Part shown: positions 10,851 through 19,879 of the stretch, piece after piece | How positions within the stretch are numbered: the stretch's first letter is position 1 | Layout of the letters: every line of letters begins with the position of its first letter | Source: Humulus lupulus | Lineage: Eukaryota > Streptophyta > Magnoliopsida > Rosales > Cannabaceae | Assembly: GCF_963169125.1 (NCBI RefSeq) | Contig: NC_084796.1 | Location: 90,194,888-90,258,887 of the forward strand | Direction of reading: 5' to 3' | Length of the DNA stretch: 64,000 bases | The notes under the pieces: generated by a model | Database searches by the model: none | Seen by the model: only the letters and a program-made list of their open reading frames with translations | What the model was told of the DNA's origin: nothing | Program-made: the position numbers and the translations under genes

Positions 10851-13380
10851 TTAGTGGGCACTCCACCAGGCCGCTCGGGCAACAGCCTGTTCGCCAAAAG
10901 AGGAGAAGTCGAAGTTGGGATCCTGCTTCCACACATTGTAAAGAGCACGGTCTATAGACTTGCGCTCGGTTATGACCCTCTCTGCCTCCAAAGAAGCCCT
11001 CGTCGCCTCCCAGGAAGCTCTCGCCGCCTCCCAGGAAGCCCTCTCCGCCTCCAAGGAAGCGACCTTCTCCTGAGCCAACTGTAGTTCAGCCCTAAGGGCC
11101 TCAACTTCGGTCCCCATTTGAGTAACCCTCTCCTGCGACACGGTCGCAGCGGCCTTGGCCCCCCGGAGCTCGCGCTCCAAGCATCTAGCCTTGCCCTTTA
11201 GCTCCTTGATCTTGGCCTTCAGCTTCTCCTTCTTCGAGTCCAACTTGGCATACTTAGTCCTGGCCTTTGACAATTGGACCTTGGTTGCGCTAAGCTCATT
11301 TTCGAGCTCCTGGACCTGGGCCATGAGGCCGTCCCCCTCAGCAGTAGACGCAGAGAGGACGCCGGACGAGTCAGCATGCCGAAGAGACACGATGTAGACC
11401 TACACAAGAAAGTCAATGGCGTCAGCAATAAGTAACAAAAAGGAAAACACATGTACACCTATACATAATATTAATCAACACAAGGTGCAAGACCTCACCC
11501 AGGCCGCGACACGCCTTAGGATTTCCCCAAGATCTGGTTGGGTCACATTCCCTAGGCCTCTCCAGTCGGAGGTAGGGAGGTCCGAGGCAATCTGAATGAA
11601 GCGATGGGCATAGGATGAGGCCATCCTAGTCACCCAAGGGTCCGCCTCCATGCTAGGAACATCTGGTTGGACAGGAACGGATGACCCACTCGCCGAAGTA
11701 GGAGGAGGCGCAGGGAAGGGGAAAAACTGGAACCCTGGTGCATTAGAAGGGGGCTCCGCAAGGTCGATGAAATCAGCATCCGGTAAGCCAATATCGTGAG
11801 GGACCGGAGGGAAGGCGTCACGGCCATCAAGGCCAGAGGGAGCATAACAGCCCGCTGTGGCCTGCGGGTCCAAAGACTGAAAGGCCATGTCCTGGTCATG
11901 GGAGCCATAGGGGGAGCGTCCCCCAGGAGACGGGGGACGCTGAGGAGATCCACCACGTTCGAGGGGGGCATCCTCCATCTCCACCTCAGCCTCACCATCA
12001 TGTAGGGACGGCCGAGCCGGCATAGCCACAGCCTTCCTAGACACAGTAATTGACCACAAGAACTTGGGGTCAGAAACCGGGGACAGCTGGTGGAGGTTAA
12101 GGTTCGTCACAGTAAATAGGACCGCCGCCTTCTTCAAAGCGGGGTCTGCATCTATAAGGTCGTTTATAGCCGCCGCCTCTGGCCCAATGACCGAAGGATC
12201 AGCGAATTGCTCTGCATGATTCACGCCAATGTCAGCACAAGCAAGAGTACGAAATAGTAAGTTCTAACAAGAAGAAAGAAGGACCAAGGTACTTACTAGG
12301 GCCGGAGTGAAAGTCCTCACGAACATAGAGAGGGCCCTTTACCCAGAAAAAATCTTGCTTCCAAAGCCCTGGGTTGGACACTGACCCTCTATCAAGGGGA
12401 GATCGTTGTTGGCCTTCTGCAGGTAGAAGAAGCCCTTGGACTTGTGCACCGCCATGAGGTTGTACAGGGTATGCACCTCTTGCGCCGTTGCGGGCGCGCT
12501 CGACCTTCTGCTTGAACCAAATGAAAAGAAAACTTAAAGTCAACCAACTGTTGGGTGACAGTTGAAGAGGGGCCAAGTAGAAGTAGTTAAGAACCGCCAC
12601 GAAGAACGGGTGCAAAGGAATGGTGCCACCCGCCTTCAAAATCTGCTCGCTCAAAGCCACAAACCCATCTCAGGGCGGTCGGCCCGGCAGGTCTCCTTAG
12701 GAGCGTATAGGGCGTATTCTGGAGCAATGCGATAGTGCTTCACTATCCCCTTCAATTTGTTCAGAGACACACGGGACACTAGGCTGGATGCCAGTAGAGG
12801 GGCGTCGTCCTCTTCCTGGACGGACACCTGTCTGCGTGCTCTCGGCATATCTGCAAAATAAAAAGAAATATGTGAGGAGGAGGCAGAACACTTAACCCCC
12901 CATTTTTTCTTCCTAGCAAGAGTTTTCCATCGAGGGAGCGATGGCGGAAGTGTTAAGCTAGGATAAACTGAGACTAGGGGCTGGGGACAGGAGCTAGCAG
13001 CCCCATGACCGTCATCAGACAAGGAAGGAGTGGGAGGTTCTGGCGGAATGTGTCCCTCCATAAATTCTAACTCCCACCGCAATTTGAAAGGGTCATCCTA
13101 AGATGCGCTATATGGTTACTAAGGCCTAGGGGTGAAGGTCCTCCATCTCCCCCGACACCGAGTCAATTTCGCTCTCTACCACCCAAATTTTACGCCTAAG
13201 ATAAGCCATGCACTCGAGGTGGCGGATGCGGGCTTGCCTCAAAGAATCATAGTCTTGGTAAGGGTTGCCCTCAGGGGACTCTGAGTCTGAGGACAGGTCA
13301 ATAAACTCAGCTCTTGGGGGAATGTCGGACAGGCCATCACTGGCCATGAAACCACGTCCCAACAGCAGAAAGGGGCTCAC
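10851..13380 (-). pseudogene. Antisense gene of element A (gypsy-type transposon domain plus coiled coil)
   Basis: A run of minus-strand frames separated by short AT-rich gaps with plausible splice sites suggests a spliced gene: 13380-13126, 13082-12651, 12660-12232, 12224-11475, 11390-10851. The fragment with AGGTIPLHPFFVAVLNYF and LSPNSWLTLSF near 12600 matches the putative gypsy-type transposon domain (Transposase_28-like) found in Tat antisense ORFs. Two frameshifts disturb it between 12540 and 12370. A proline-rich acidic linker follows. The last exon (11390-10851) is a long coiled coil rich in LEAERASWEAARASWEA repeats, ending ALYNVWKQDPNFDFSSFG. It lies opposite to gag-pol, between integrase and the 3' LTR. 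Its role in transposition is not established. The B1 homologue is at 16795-19297. Confidence 0.78.
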
Positions 13381-13821
13381 GTATAAACGAGGGGAAGGCT
13401 ACAAAACACAAAGGAATAGGCTTAATACCTCTAGATGCAAACGCCCTAAATGGACTACTACAGGGTATATATATAAAAAAAAGGAGGAGGGGCGTGCATA
13501 TGGTCAAACTCACTACAAGCTCAGACTAATGTACCCCATCCCGAGTATTGCTAGTTTGGACCCGATGAAATAAATAAAGAAAAGGGAGAAGGAAAGAAAA
13601 TATACCTCAAGCGATTAAGAAAGCGAATGCGGGATCCAAAGAAGGTCAGGGAGCGAAAAGCACATAAGTGTCGAAAATGCGCGCCTGCAAGAATTAACCA
13701 GAAATGTGTGTTAGACATAAAATATACACACCAAGAGATTAGCTCATATAAAAAAAAAATGAAAAATGAAGTGAAAAAATATACAAAACAAATGAAAGGA
13801 ATTATGGTGAAAGTGAGGTTG
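13381..13821. other. 5' flank of A antisense gene
   Basis: Purine-rich, AT-rich sequence upstream (on the minus strand) of the antisense gene, where its promoter or 5' UTR would be expected. A long A-run at 13750-13759 is the T-tract of the tRNA-like unit described next. No coding content. Confidence 0.45.
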
Positions 13822-13882
13822 TGGGGGATTGAACCCCTTACCCCTTAAAAGGAATAAGGGTCTATGCACCACTAAGCCAAGG
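13822..13882 (-). other. tRNA-like unit with Pol III A and B boxes
   Basis: On the minus strand TGGCTTAGTGG (13879-13869) fits an A box and GGTTCAATCC (13835-13826) fits a B box. Between them CCTTA-TTCCTTT-TAAGG forms an anticodon-like stem with a 7-nt loop. The acceptor ends do not pair and the T stem has only four pairs, so this is not a functional tRNA. Downstream on the same strand a T-tract follows at about 13759-13750, which could end a Pol III transcript or a short SINE. Confidence 0.45.
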
Positions 13883-13973
13883 GAGTAAAGTGAGAATATC
13901 AAGCCATGCATGAGGGCCTATTTATAGGAAGCAAGGTGAATAGTCTACAAGGGCACCTAAAGGTACTCTCCTA

Positions 13974-13987
13974 GACTGGGGGGCAAG
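13974..13987 (+). other. Polypurine tract of A
   Basis: GACTGGGGGGCAAG lies directly before the 3' LTR start TGTTGATG, the expected plus-strand primer. Confidence 0.88.
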
Positions 13988-15394
13988 TGTTGATGCTCAT
14001 AATCTCATCGATAGAGAGCGTGAGGCCGAGGCAAGGCCCTTAGGCCACCGTCGTCTCGGGAAGCCATCGCACCATCACAACACAAGTCTGGGTTCGGCTC
14101 TCGTGGAATCGATGCCAAGTGGCCTCGCTTGGCCTCGCCAGCCCATACCGCCTAAAGGGCCTCGCAAGATGTCTAAGCCACACCACCCAAGTAGCCTTGC
14201 GAGATGCCTAGGCCACGCCTCTCAAGTGGCCTCGCGAGACGCCTAGGCCACATCCCTCAAGTGGCCTCACAAGAGGTCTCGGCCACGCCACACAAGTGGC
14301 CTCGCGAAATGCCTAGGCCACACCTCTCAAGTGGCCTCGCGAGAGGTCTCGGCCACGCCACCCAAGTGGCCTCGCGAGACGCCTAGGCCACATCCCTCAA
14401 GTGGCCTCGCAAGAGGTCTCGGCCACGCCACCCAAGTGGCCTCGCGAGACGCCTAGGCCACATCCCTCAAGTGGCCTCGCAAGAGGTCTCGGCCACGCCA
14501 CCCAAGTGGCCTCTTGAGACGCCTAGGCCACGCCCCTCAAGTGGCCTCGCAAGAGGTCTCGGCCACGCCACCCAAGTGGCCTCGCGAGACGCCTAGGCCA
14601 CGCCACCCAAGTGACCTCGTGAGATGTCTAGGCCACGCCTCACAAGTGGCCTCGCGAGATGCCTAGGCCACATCCCTCAAGTGGCCTCGCAAGAGGTCTC
14701 GGCCACGCCACCCAAGTGGCCTCGCGGGACGCCTAGGCCACATCCCTCAAGTGGCCTCGCAAGAGGTCTCGGCCACGCCACCCAAGTGGCCTCGCGAGAC
14801 GCCTAGGCCACGCCACCCAAGTGGCCTCGCTAGATGTCTAGGCCACGCCTCCCGAGTGGCCTCGCGAGATGCCTAGGCCACGCCTCCCAAAGTGGCCTCA
14901 CGAGTCTCGGCGCCCCTGGCCCTATGAGGGCCAAATCCACAACGCACTCGACCTTGTGAATAGCTAGGGAGCCACGCCCTCAAGGGGGTCGCAAGGAGAG
15001 CGTCTCGCCACGCATCCTTAGACATCTTCCAGGGCCACATGCTTATCGCTCAGACTCGTGAGTGACCTCAGGAGGTTTCGGATATCCCATACCAAGGACC
15101 CAAGATCTCCACCTCACACCAAGGGTCCCATTCCTTACACCTCGAGATCCCTATGCTTAGGAGATCCAGTACGGGTCGAATGGGGCATATTTGTACGACC
15201 AAGTACCAAGTACGGGTACCAGTGCCAGTGGGATTTCTGGGGTAAGGATCATGGTCCGTACGTCTACGGCCATAGGTCAGAGTCGACACCACTACCCCCT
15301 GCGCCACTACGCCTGCCACCACGCTTTCTAATTAGCGATCTTGATTTGATAATTTTTCCAACTTAACTTAGTTGACGAGTTCTCACCGTCAATA
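13988..15394 (+). repeat. A 3' LTR, with promoter deletion
   Basis: 1407 bp, TGTTGATGCTC to CGTCAATA (terminal CA mutated to TA). It is near identical to the 5' LTR except that the block equal to 3530-3812 of the 5' LTR is missing. The junction shares GC with both ends of the lost block. That block carried the TATA box, so this LTR should not promote transcription. Confidence 0.93.
14109..14907 (+). repeat. 35-bp / 70-bp tandem array in A 3' LTR
   Basis: Same array as in the 5' LTR with the same unit order and apparently the same copy number, differing mainly by scattered CG to TG or CA changes (for example CTCTTGAGAC at about 14511). Confidence 0.9.
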
Positions 15395-15399
15395 AAAAC

Positions 15400-16794
15400 T
15401 AATTGGCAATTCCCACTTTTTTTTCTTTAAATTGACCCTTACATTCCCACACTTCCACAAACACAAGAGAGCAAAAAATCAAAAGAAAATTTCTCATCTT
15501 CTCTTTTCCCTCTCTTTGGTCAAAAGTGTAAGCTCTTCCTCTCTTGGCCGAAAGTGCAAGGATCTTCAAGGAGGAGCTCTTAATTCTTCAAGCTTTCTCC
15601 AAGAAAATCCAAGGGTTCTTCAAGATTGGGTAACTCCTTCTCCTTCATCTTCACTTGTGTTGTTATTTTTTTTCTTTTCAAAACTTAATGAAAATATGTG
15701 TGTTGACCGAAACCCTCTTGGAAAATTTTCCCCTTGAATCTATGTGTGAATCTTTGGAAATGCAATGTATTTTGTGGCTGTTTTGATGTTATTTAGGTTA
15801 TGGGTAACTCAATTTTACCTTCAATTTCATAGAAATTTAAAGAAAAATGAGTTTTTCAACCTAAATCACATATATGGTTTTATGGGCAATGGATGATATG
15901 TATAGGGTCTCTAGAACATTTGATACTTTACAAATTCCCTATTTTGATCTTGTGGTTATGTGTTTTGGATGAGAAATTGTGTTTATGTCCTTGGGATTTA
16001 GGGTTTTTCGGAATAGGTTTATGTTTGTGGTATGTGTCTAGGGTTGTACACTCATGGCCGATTGGCCATAGTCCTTTTTTTTTTTAAGCTTGCTCGGACA
16101 CAAAGAAACCCCTTGGACCCCCATCCGATCGGACCAACACTAGCCCCTCGGACCAATTCCTCATCCAATCGGACCAATTCCAGCCCCTTGGATGCCTCGA
16201 CGCAACCGTTCAGTCACGCACCCACTGGCTCCTTGTACGCATGGCGACAGCCCTCAGCTAGGCACGATTCGCTCGGACGCATCGCTCACGGATCAGTCTG
16301 ACTACACATGATGTCTGATCGGACATAGCTGCTTTCCTCGGATGCCCCACGCACGCACTCGCTCAAATGCCTTATGTCTGGTCGGATGCCTTAGCATCCG
16401 CTTGGCCACATGTCCAACTCCTCAGACACTCCGCGCACGCACTCGCTCAGATGCCTCATGGCTGGTCGGATACCTTATGGCTGGTCGGATGCCTTAGCAT
16501 CCGCTCGGCCACATGCCCAACTCCTCGGACAGCCGTTTAGAAACGCACACATGGACACTAGGAAATCTACTTGGACACAAGCACACACAGCACCAAAATT
16601 TTTGCCTATCACCATAATTTTTCATTCATGCTTAGTTTAGGGACCTTAGGCACCTTTAGGCACAAAATTTAATTTTTCCTCTTGCATGCTATATTTTTAC
16701 TACTTAGATAATTTTTTTCTAAGTAGAAATAAACATTTCTCTGTTGATCTATATTTGTATGGTTACTCACCTCCCTATTTTTATTTTTTTGTAG
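15400..16794 (+). other. B1 interior: leader and probable 5' UTR intron of the antisense gene
   Basis: After the second AAAAC the B1 sequence resumes. A pyrimidine-rich leader (15415-15628) looks like a plant 5' UTR. A donor-like GGGTAACTCC at about 15628 and an acceptor TTTTTTTGTAG at 16784-16794 could bound an intron just before the ATG at 16795. Within it, 16100-16560 holds irregular repeats of CTCGGATGCC-like words, also seen in B2 at 44400-44880. Confidence 0.5.
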
Positions 16795-19297
16795 ATGAAT
16801 CGCTTCGACTATTGGGGAGGTGACAACCACACAAACTATGACATGTCCATCCCGCAGTCGAGCGACACCCCTCAAAGCAACGACTCCTCATTAAAGTCTC
16901 TTAACAGTTGCACTCCTGAGGACCGCCTCCGCCATTTTAAGAAGATCCTCCCCCGTTCAGCTTTATATTTTCTTCACGAGGAGCGGTTCCTCCATCAACA
17001 AGCTGAACAGTCAACAATGAGGGTAAAGAAGTCCAACAAACTCCCGTAGGACCAGGATCCTCAAGTAGCCCACAGAGCGGTACAGAAAGTGGTGGAACGC
17101 AGTGATGTCCGAACTGCGGCTTCTTCGAGACCACCCCGCCAGACGCCAAAACCAAATAAGTCTTGGAGAAAAATTACCCAGAAATTCACTACCGAGATCC
17201 AGCGTGTGGCTATCAAAAAACCAAGGAAGGAAGGAGAAGAAACACCTTCTTGGTTTACCACCAAACCTACAAAACTTAACCCTGGGATGTTTGACAAACA
17301 CATCCAAGCCTTGGGCTTGAGAGGGGTGAGTGTGATATGTCCGCGCCCTCATCAGAGAGCTAACAGGTCTGGAGAACCATACTGTGCTTGGTCTAGGCAC
17401 CATATATATGCAGGAGCTACTATCCCGCTACACCCCTTCTTCTGATCAGTAGCGGATTATTTCAACGTCTCTCCCTTCCAGATCGCTCCTAATGGGATTC
17501 AGGCGTTGTCTGCCCTGTTCATCCTTTATTTCCTGCAAGGCTAGGATCCGCCTACTCCTCACGAAATACATTACCTATTCGACTTCAGAACCAACCCGAG
17601 CCATAAGAACACAGGTTTTTTCCACCTCTTTCATAGGCATAAACGGGTTAAATACCTTTATGGCATTGCTCACAAGTCGAATCCTTGGAAATACTATACA
17701 GAGTATTTTCTCACTTCGGACATCAAAGCCAACAACCTGGCTTTCATGCATGAGGGTCCATTTCACCAACCCTTGCCTACAAAAGAAATGTTTGACCGAG
17801 CAGAGGAGTTGGCCAATATGTGCATCGAGGAGAAGGATGTGAAAAATTTGGTCATTGTAGACAATCTTCAGATGGTGAGCCTGCTACCAAGTAACCAGAA
17901 CATCACAGTGGAGAGCACCACCGAAGAAGCTAATGCAACTGATCAGTCCAACGCCGGCACTGAGGTAGTGACCGATCAGTTCTCTCCTAGATCATCTCCT
18001 CACTCCCGCAGACCAGGTGATCTCATCATTAGGGAGCCCCAGCCAGAGGACCAATGCAGACCTGCTATTCCCACACAGCCTGGGAAGGGGAAGGCCATCC
18101 AGCTTGAGAGGGACTTAAGCTCATCATCCGACGACGAGGATGACTTCCTCGACCAAATCCTTAACTCAGGTCTAGTAGTCATAGCGAGATGTTTGATAAC
18201 TTGGTTATATGGGATTTATAGAACTGTCTAGTAGTAGTAATGTACTTATCCACATATTGCTTTATTTTTTTTTACTAACAAATCTTGTGCTTCTCTTTTG
18301 TAGATTCAGAGATTTTTACGCATTTCAATGCCCCTCATGCCCCAAAGATGAAATCCGGGGAAGGAAGTGGCTCCACCCCTCCGAGCAAAGTCCCAAGGAC
18401 CACTCCGCCCAACAAAGGGAGGCAACCAAATGAGTCGACCGCAATCTCGCAGTTGACTCCTTCCTCGCTTCCTCCCTCTACGAGCCTAACTCCTACTCGC
18501 TTGACTGGCTCGAGTGAGGTCCTTCGCACCGCTGGTGACCTCGGAAAGGAACTGCTTCACGAGACTATCCATGATACTTCAATGATTCAAAGCTTCGAAT
18601 CCTTTCCTCGACTTAGCATTGAAGTCGTCTTAAGAAGAGGGCTTGCTCAGTTGATGAATGTTAGTGTTTTATCTTAAGACAGTTTGTTATTAATATTTTC
18701 ACTTGTATTAACCTCCTATTTTCCATGCAGTTGCTTGTCACCATCAGTCACGCTCAGCTTCGAGCAGTTGATTATAAGGAGTTGATCAAGGTCCTAAATG
18801 ATAAACTAGTGGATGCCCAAGCTAGAGTGGAGACTCTAACTGCTTCGGAGAAAGACCTCACATCCAAGCTGGAGCAGGCAGAGAGGACCATGGTTAAGTG
18901 GGATGAGTCTCTTAGGAGACTGTCTGATGAGAATCAAAAACAAATTCAAACTAACAAGTCACTGATCGATCAGTTGGAGAAACTGACTAGTGAGAACGAG
19001 AAGTTGACTCGCAAGAATGAGGAGCTAAGGCGGGAGAAAGAAGCCGATCTTGCTCGCTACGAGGAAATCTGCTTCAACTGCTTTTACCAGGTGTGGAAGT
19101 TGAACAAGCCTCTCAACCTCGACTTTCTCACAGAGGAGGTCAAGGCAGAGGAGCTTGCAAAATGTGAGGCAAAGGTTGCCGAGGAAGCAGCTAATCCTGC
19201 TGGCACTACATCTGTTTCCCCCACGCTGTCATTCCAACTGAAAGAAGCAGTTGATGCTGAGGAAGGGGTTGATCAACCCACCATAGCCGACCAGTGA
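16795..19297 (+). pseudogene. Antisense gene of B1 (gypsy-type transposon domain plus coiled coil)
   Basis: Three probable exons: 16795-18168, 18303-18658 and 18731-19297, with GT/AG-type junctions (acceptors TTTTGTAG and CCATGCAG). Exon 1 stays in one frame from MNRFDYWGGDN through AGATIPLHPFF, ADYFNVSPFQIAPNG and FLTSDIKANNLAFMHEG. Stops at 17047, 17443 and 17542 interrupt it. The domain is the putative gypsy-type transposon domain (Transposase_28-like) of Tat antisense ORFs. Exon 2 is a serine/proline-rich linker. Exon 3 is a long coiled coil with heptads such as LEKLTSENEKLTRKNEEL, ending FYQVWKLNKPLNLDFL, which echoes the tail of element A's gene. It runs opposite to B1. Function unknown. 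Confidence 0.78.
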
Positions 19298-19622
19298 GCT
19301 CCCATCCAACCAGAGAGGTCTCCATTCGACCAGTTTGACTAGTAGACTTTTATTTTCCATTTTGCTATGTACTTTTGCTCGTATGTCCGAGCTATGCACA
19401 TCTTACTTTTATAGACTTAATCATTTAAAAGTTTTATTACATAGATGCCTTATATTTTCATGTGAGTACTTAGTTTTCTAACTTAGAAATTTTAGACATT
19501 TCATAAGTCCATACTAAGTATATTTTCTCACACTCTTATTGCTGTAACATTTTATGAGCATAATTTTTATTGTCACACGAATATCTGCTTCTAACTTAAA
19601 ATTTTGAAAAAATAAAATTCCA
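19298..19622 (-). repeat. B-family 3' internal block shared with B2
   Basis: From about 19440 to 19620 the sequence (CTTATATTTTCATGTGAGTAC onward) matches 45420-45600 in B2 almost base for base. This proves that the two are one family and that B1 ends abruptly near 19622. Confidence 0.8.
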
Positions 19623-19624
19623 AC

Positions 19625-19850
19625 TGTGTAGGAACAAGCCTATAGAGAAGGAGACAGAGAAGCAACAATGGGTTCCTAAAGTAAAAGTGAATAAGATGGA
19701 GAAAATGGTACCAACTGTGGATAATGATGGTTTTCAATGAGTTGAGAAGGGGAAAAGATTAGAAAAGGAAGTTGTACCAGTTATGACTAAGGTGGCTAAT
19801 AGATTTAATTTACTGGACAGTCAGGAGCAGGAGGCTTTAATTTGTCATAT
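19625..19850 (+). pseudogene. LINE ORF1 C-terminal remnant
   Basis: A short frame with QQWVPKVKVNK, DGFQ and a stop at 19738, then VVPVMTKVANRFNLLD, resembles the C-terminus of plant L1 ORF1 proteins just upstream of ORF2. The zinc-knuckle and RRM-like parts are missing because of the 5' truncation. Confidence 0.6.
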
Positions 19851-19855
19851 GGAAC

Positions 19856-19875
19856 GGGGGGGGGGGGGGGGGGGG
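19856..19875 (+). repeat. Run of 20 G
   Basis: Twenty consecutive G lie within the LINE between the ORF1 remnant and the endonuclease start. No other G or C run in the window approaches this length. It could be a genuine microsatellite able to form G-quadruplexes or a length artefact of sequencing. Confidence 0.9.
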
Positions 19876-19879
19876 AGAT

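Larger units (their letters stand above)
2194..15394 (+). mobile_element. A: complete 13.2 kb Tat-lineage Ty3/gypsy retrotransposon
   Basis: Two LTRs (2194-3882 and 13988-15394) are flanked by a perfect 5-bp TSD AAAAC (2189-2193 and 15395-15399). The order is LTR, PBS, gag, protease, RT, RNase H, a second archaeal-type RNase H, integrase, tandem-repeat region, antisense gene, PPT, LTR. The dual RNase H and the antisense gene downstream of integrase identify the Tat lineage (Retand/Ogre relatives). The element is not autonomous: the gag zinc knuckle is deleted, gag is frameshifted, pol carries four internal stops, and the first integrase catalytic residue appears substituted. LTR divergence is low, so the insertion is the youngest well-resolved event in stack 1. 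Confidence 0.93.
1115..19622 (-). mobile_element. B1: minus-strand Tat-lineage Ty3/gypsy element, 3' portion only
   Basis: B1 keeps its 3' LTR (1115-1990), the PPT (about 1993-2004) and, on the plus strand, an intron-containing antisense gene (16795-19297), the typical Tat 3' arrangement. Element A was inserted into B1 at 2194 with TSD AAAAC, so B1 resumes at 15400. Its sequence stops at about 19622 where a LINE begins. Gag, pol and the 5' LTR are absent. The segment 19440-19620 matches 45420-45600 of B2 closely, and the LTR matches both B2 LTRs, so B1 and B2 are one family. Confidence 0.8.

Noticed and set aside
13822..13882. tRNA gene (anticodon-like CCT)
   Set aside because: No acceptor stem pairing and a short T stem; kept only as a tRNA-like feature.
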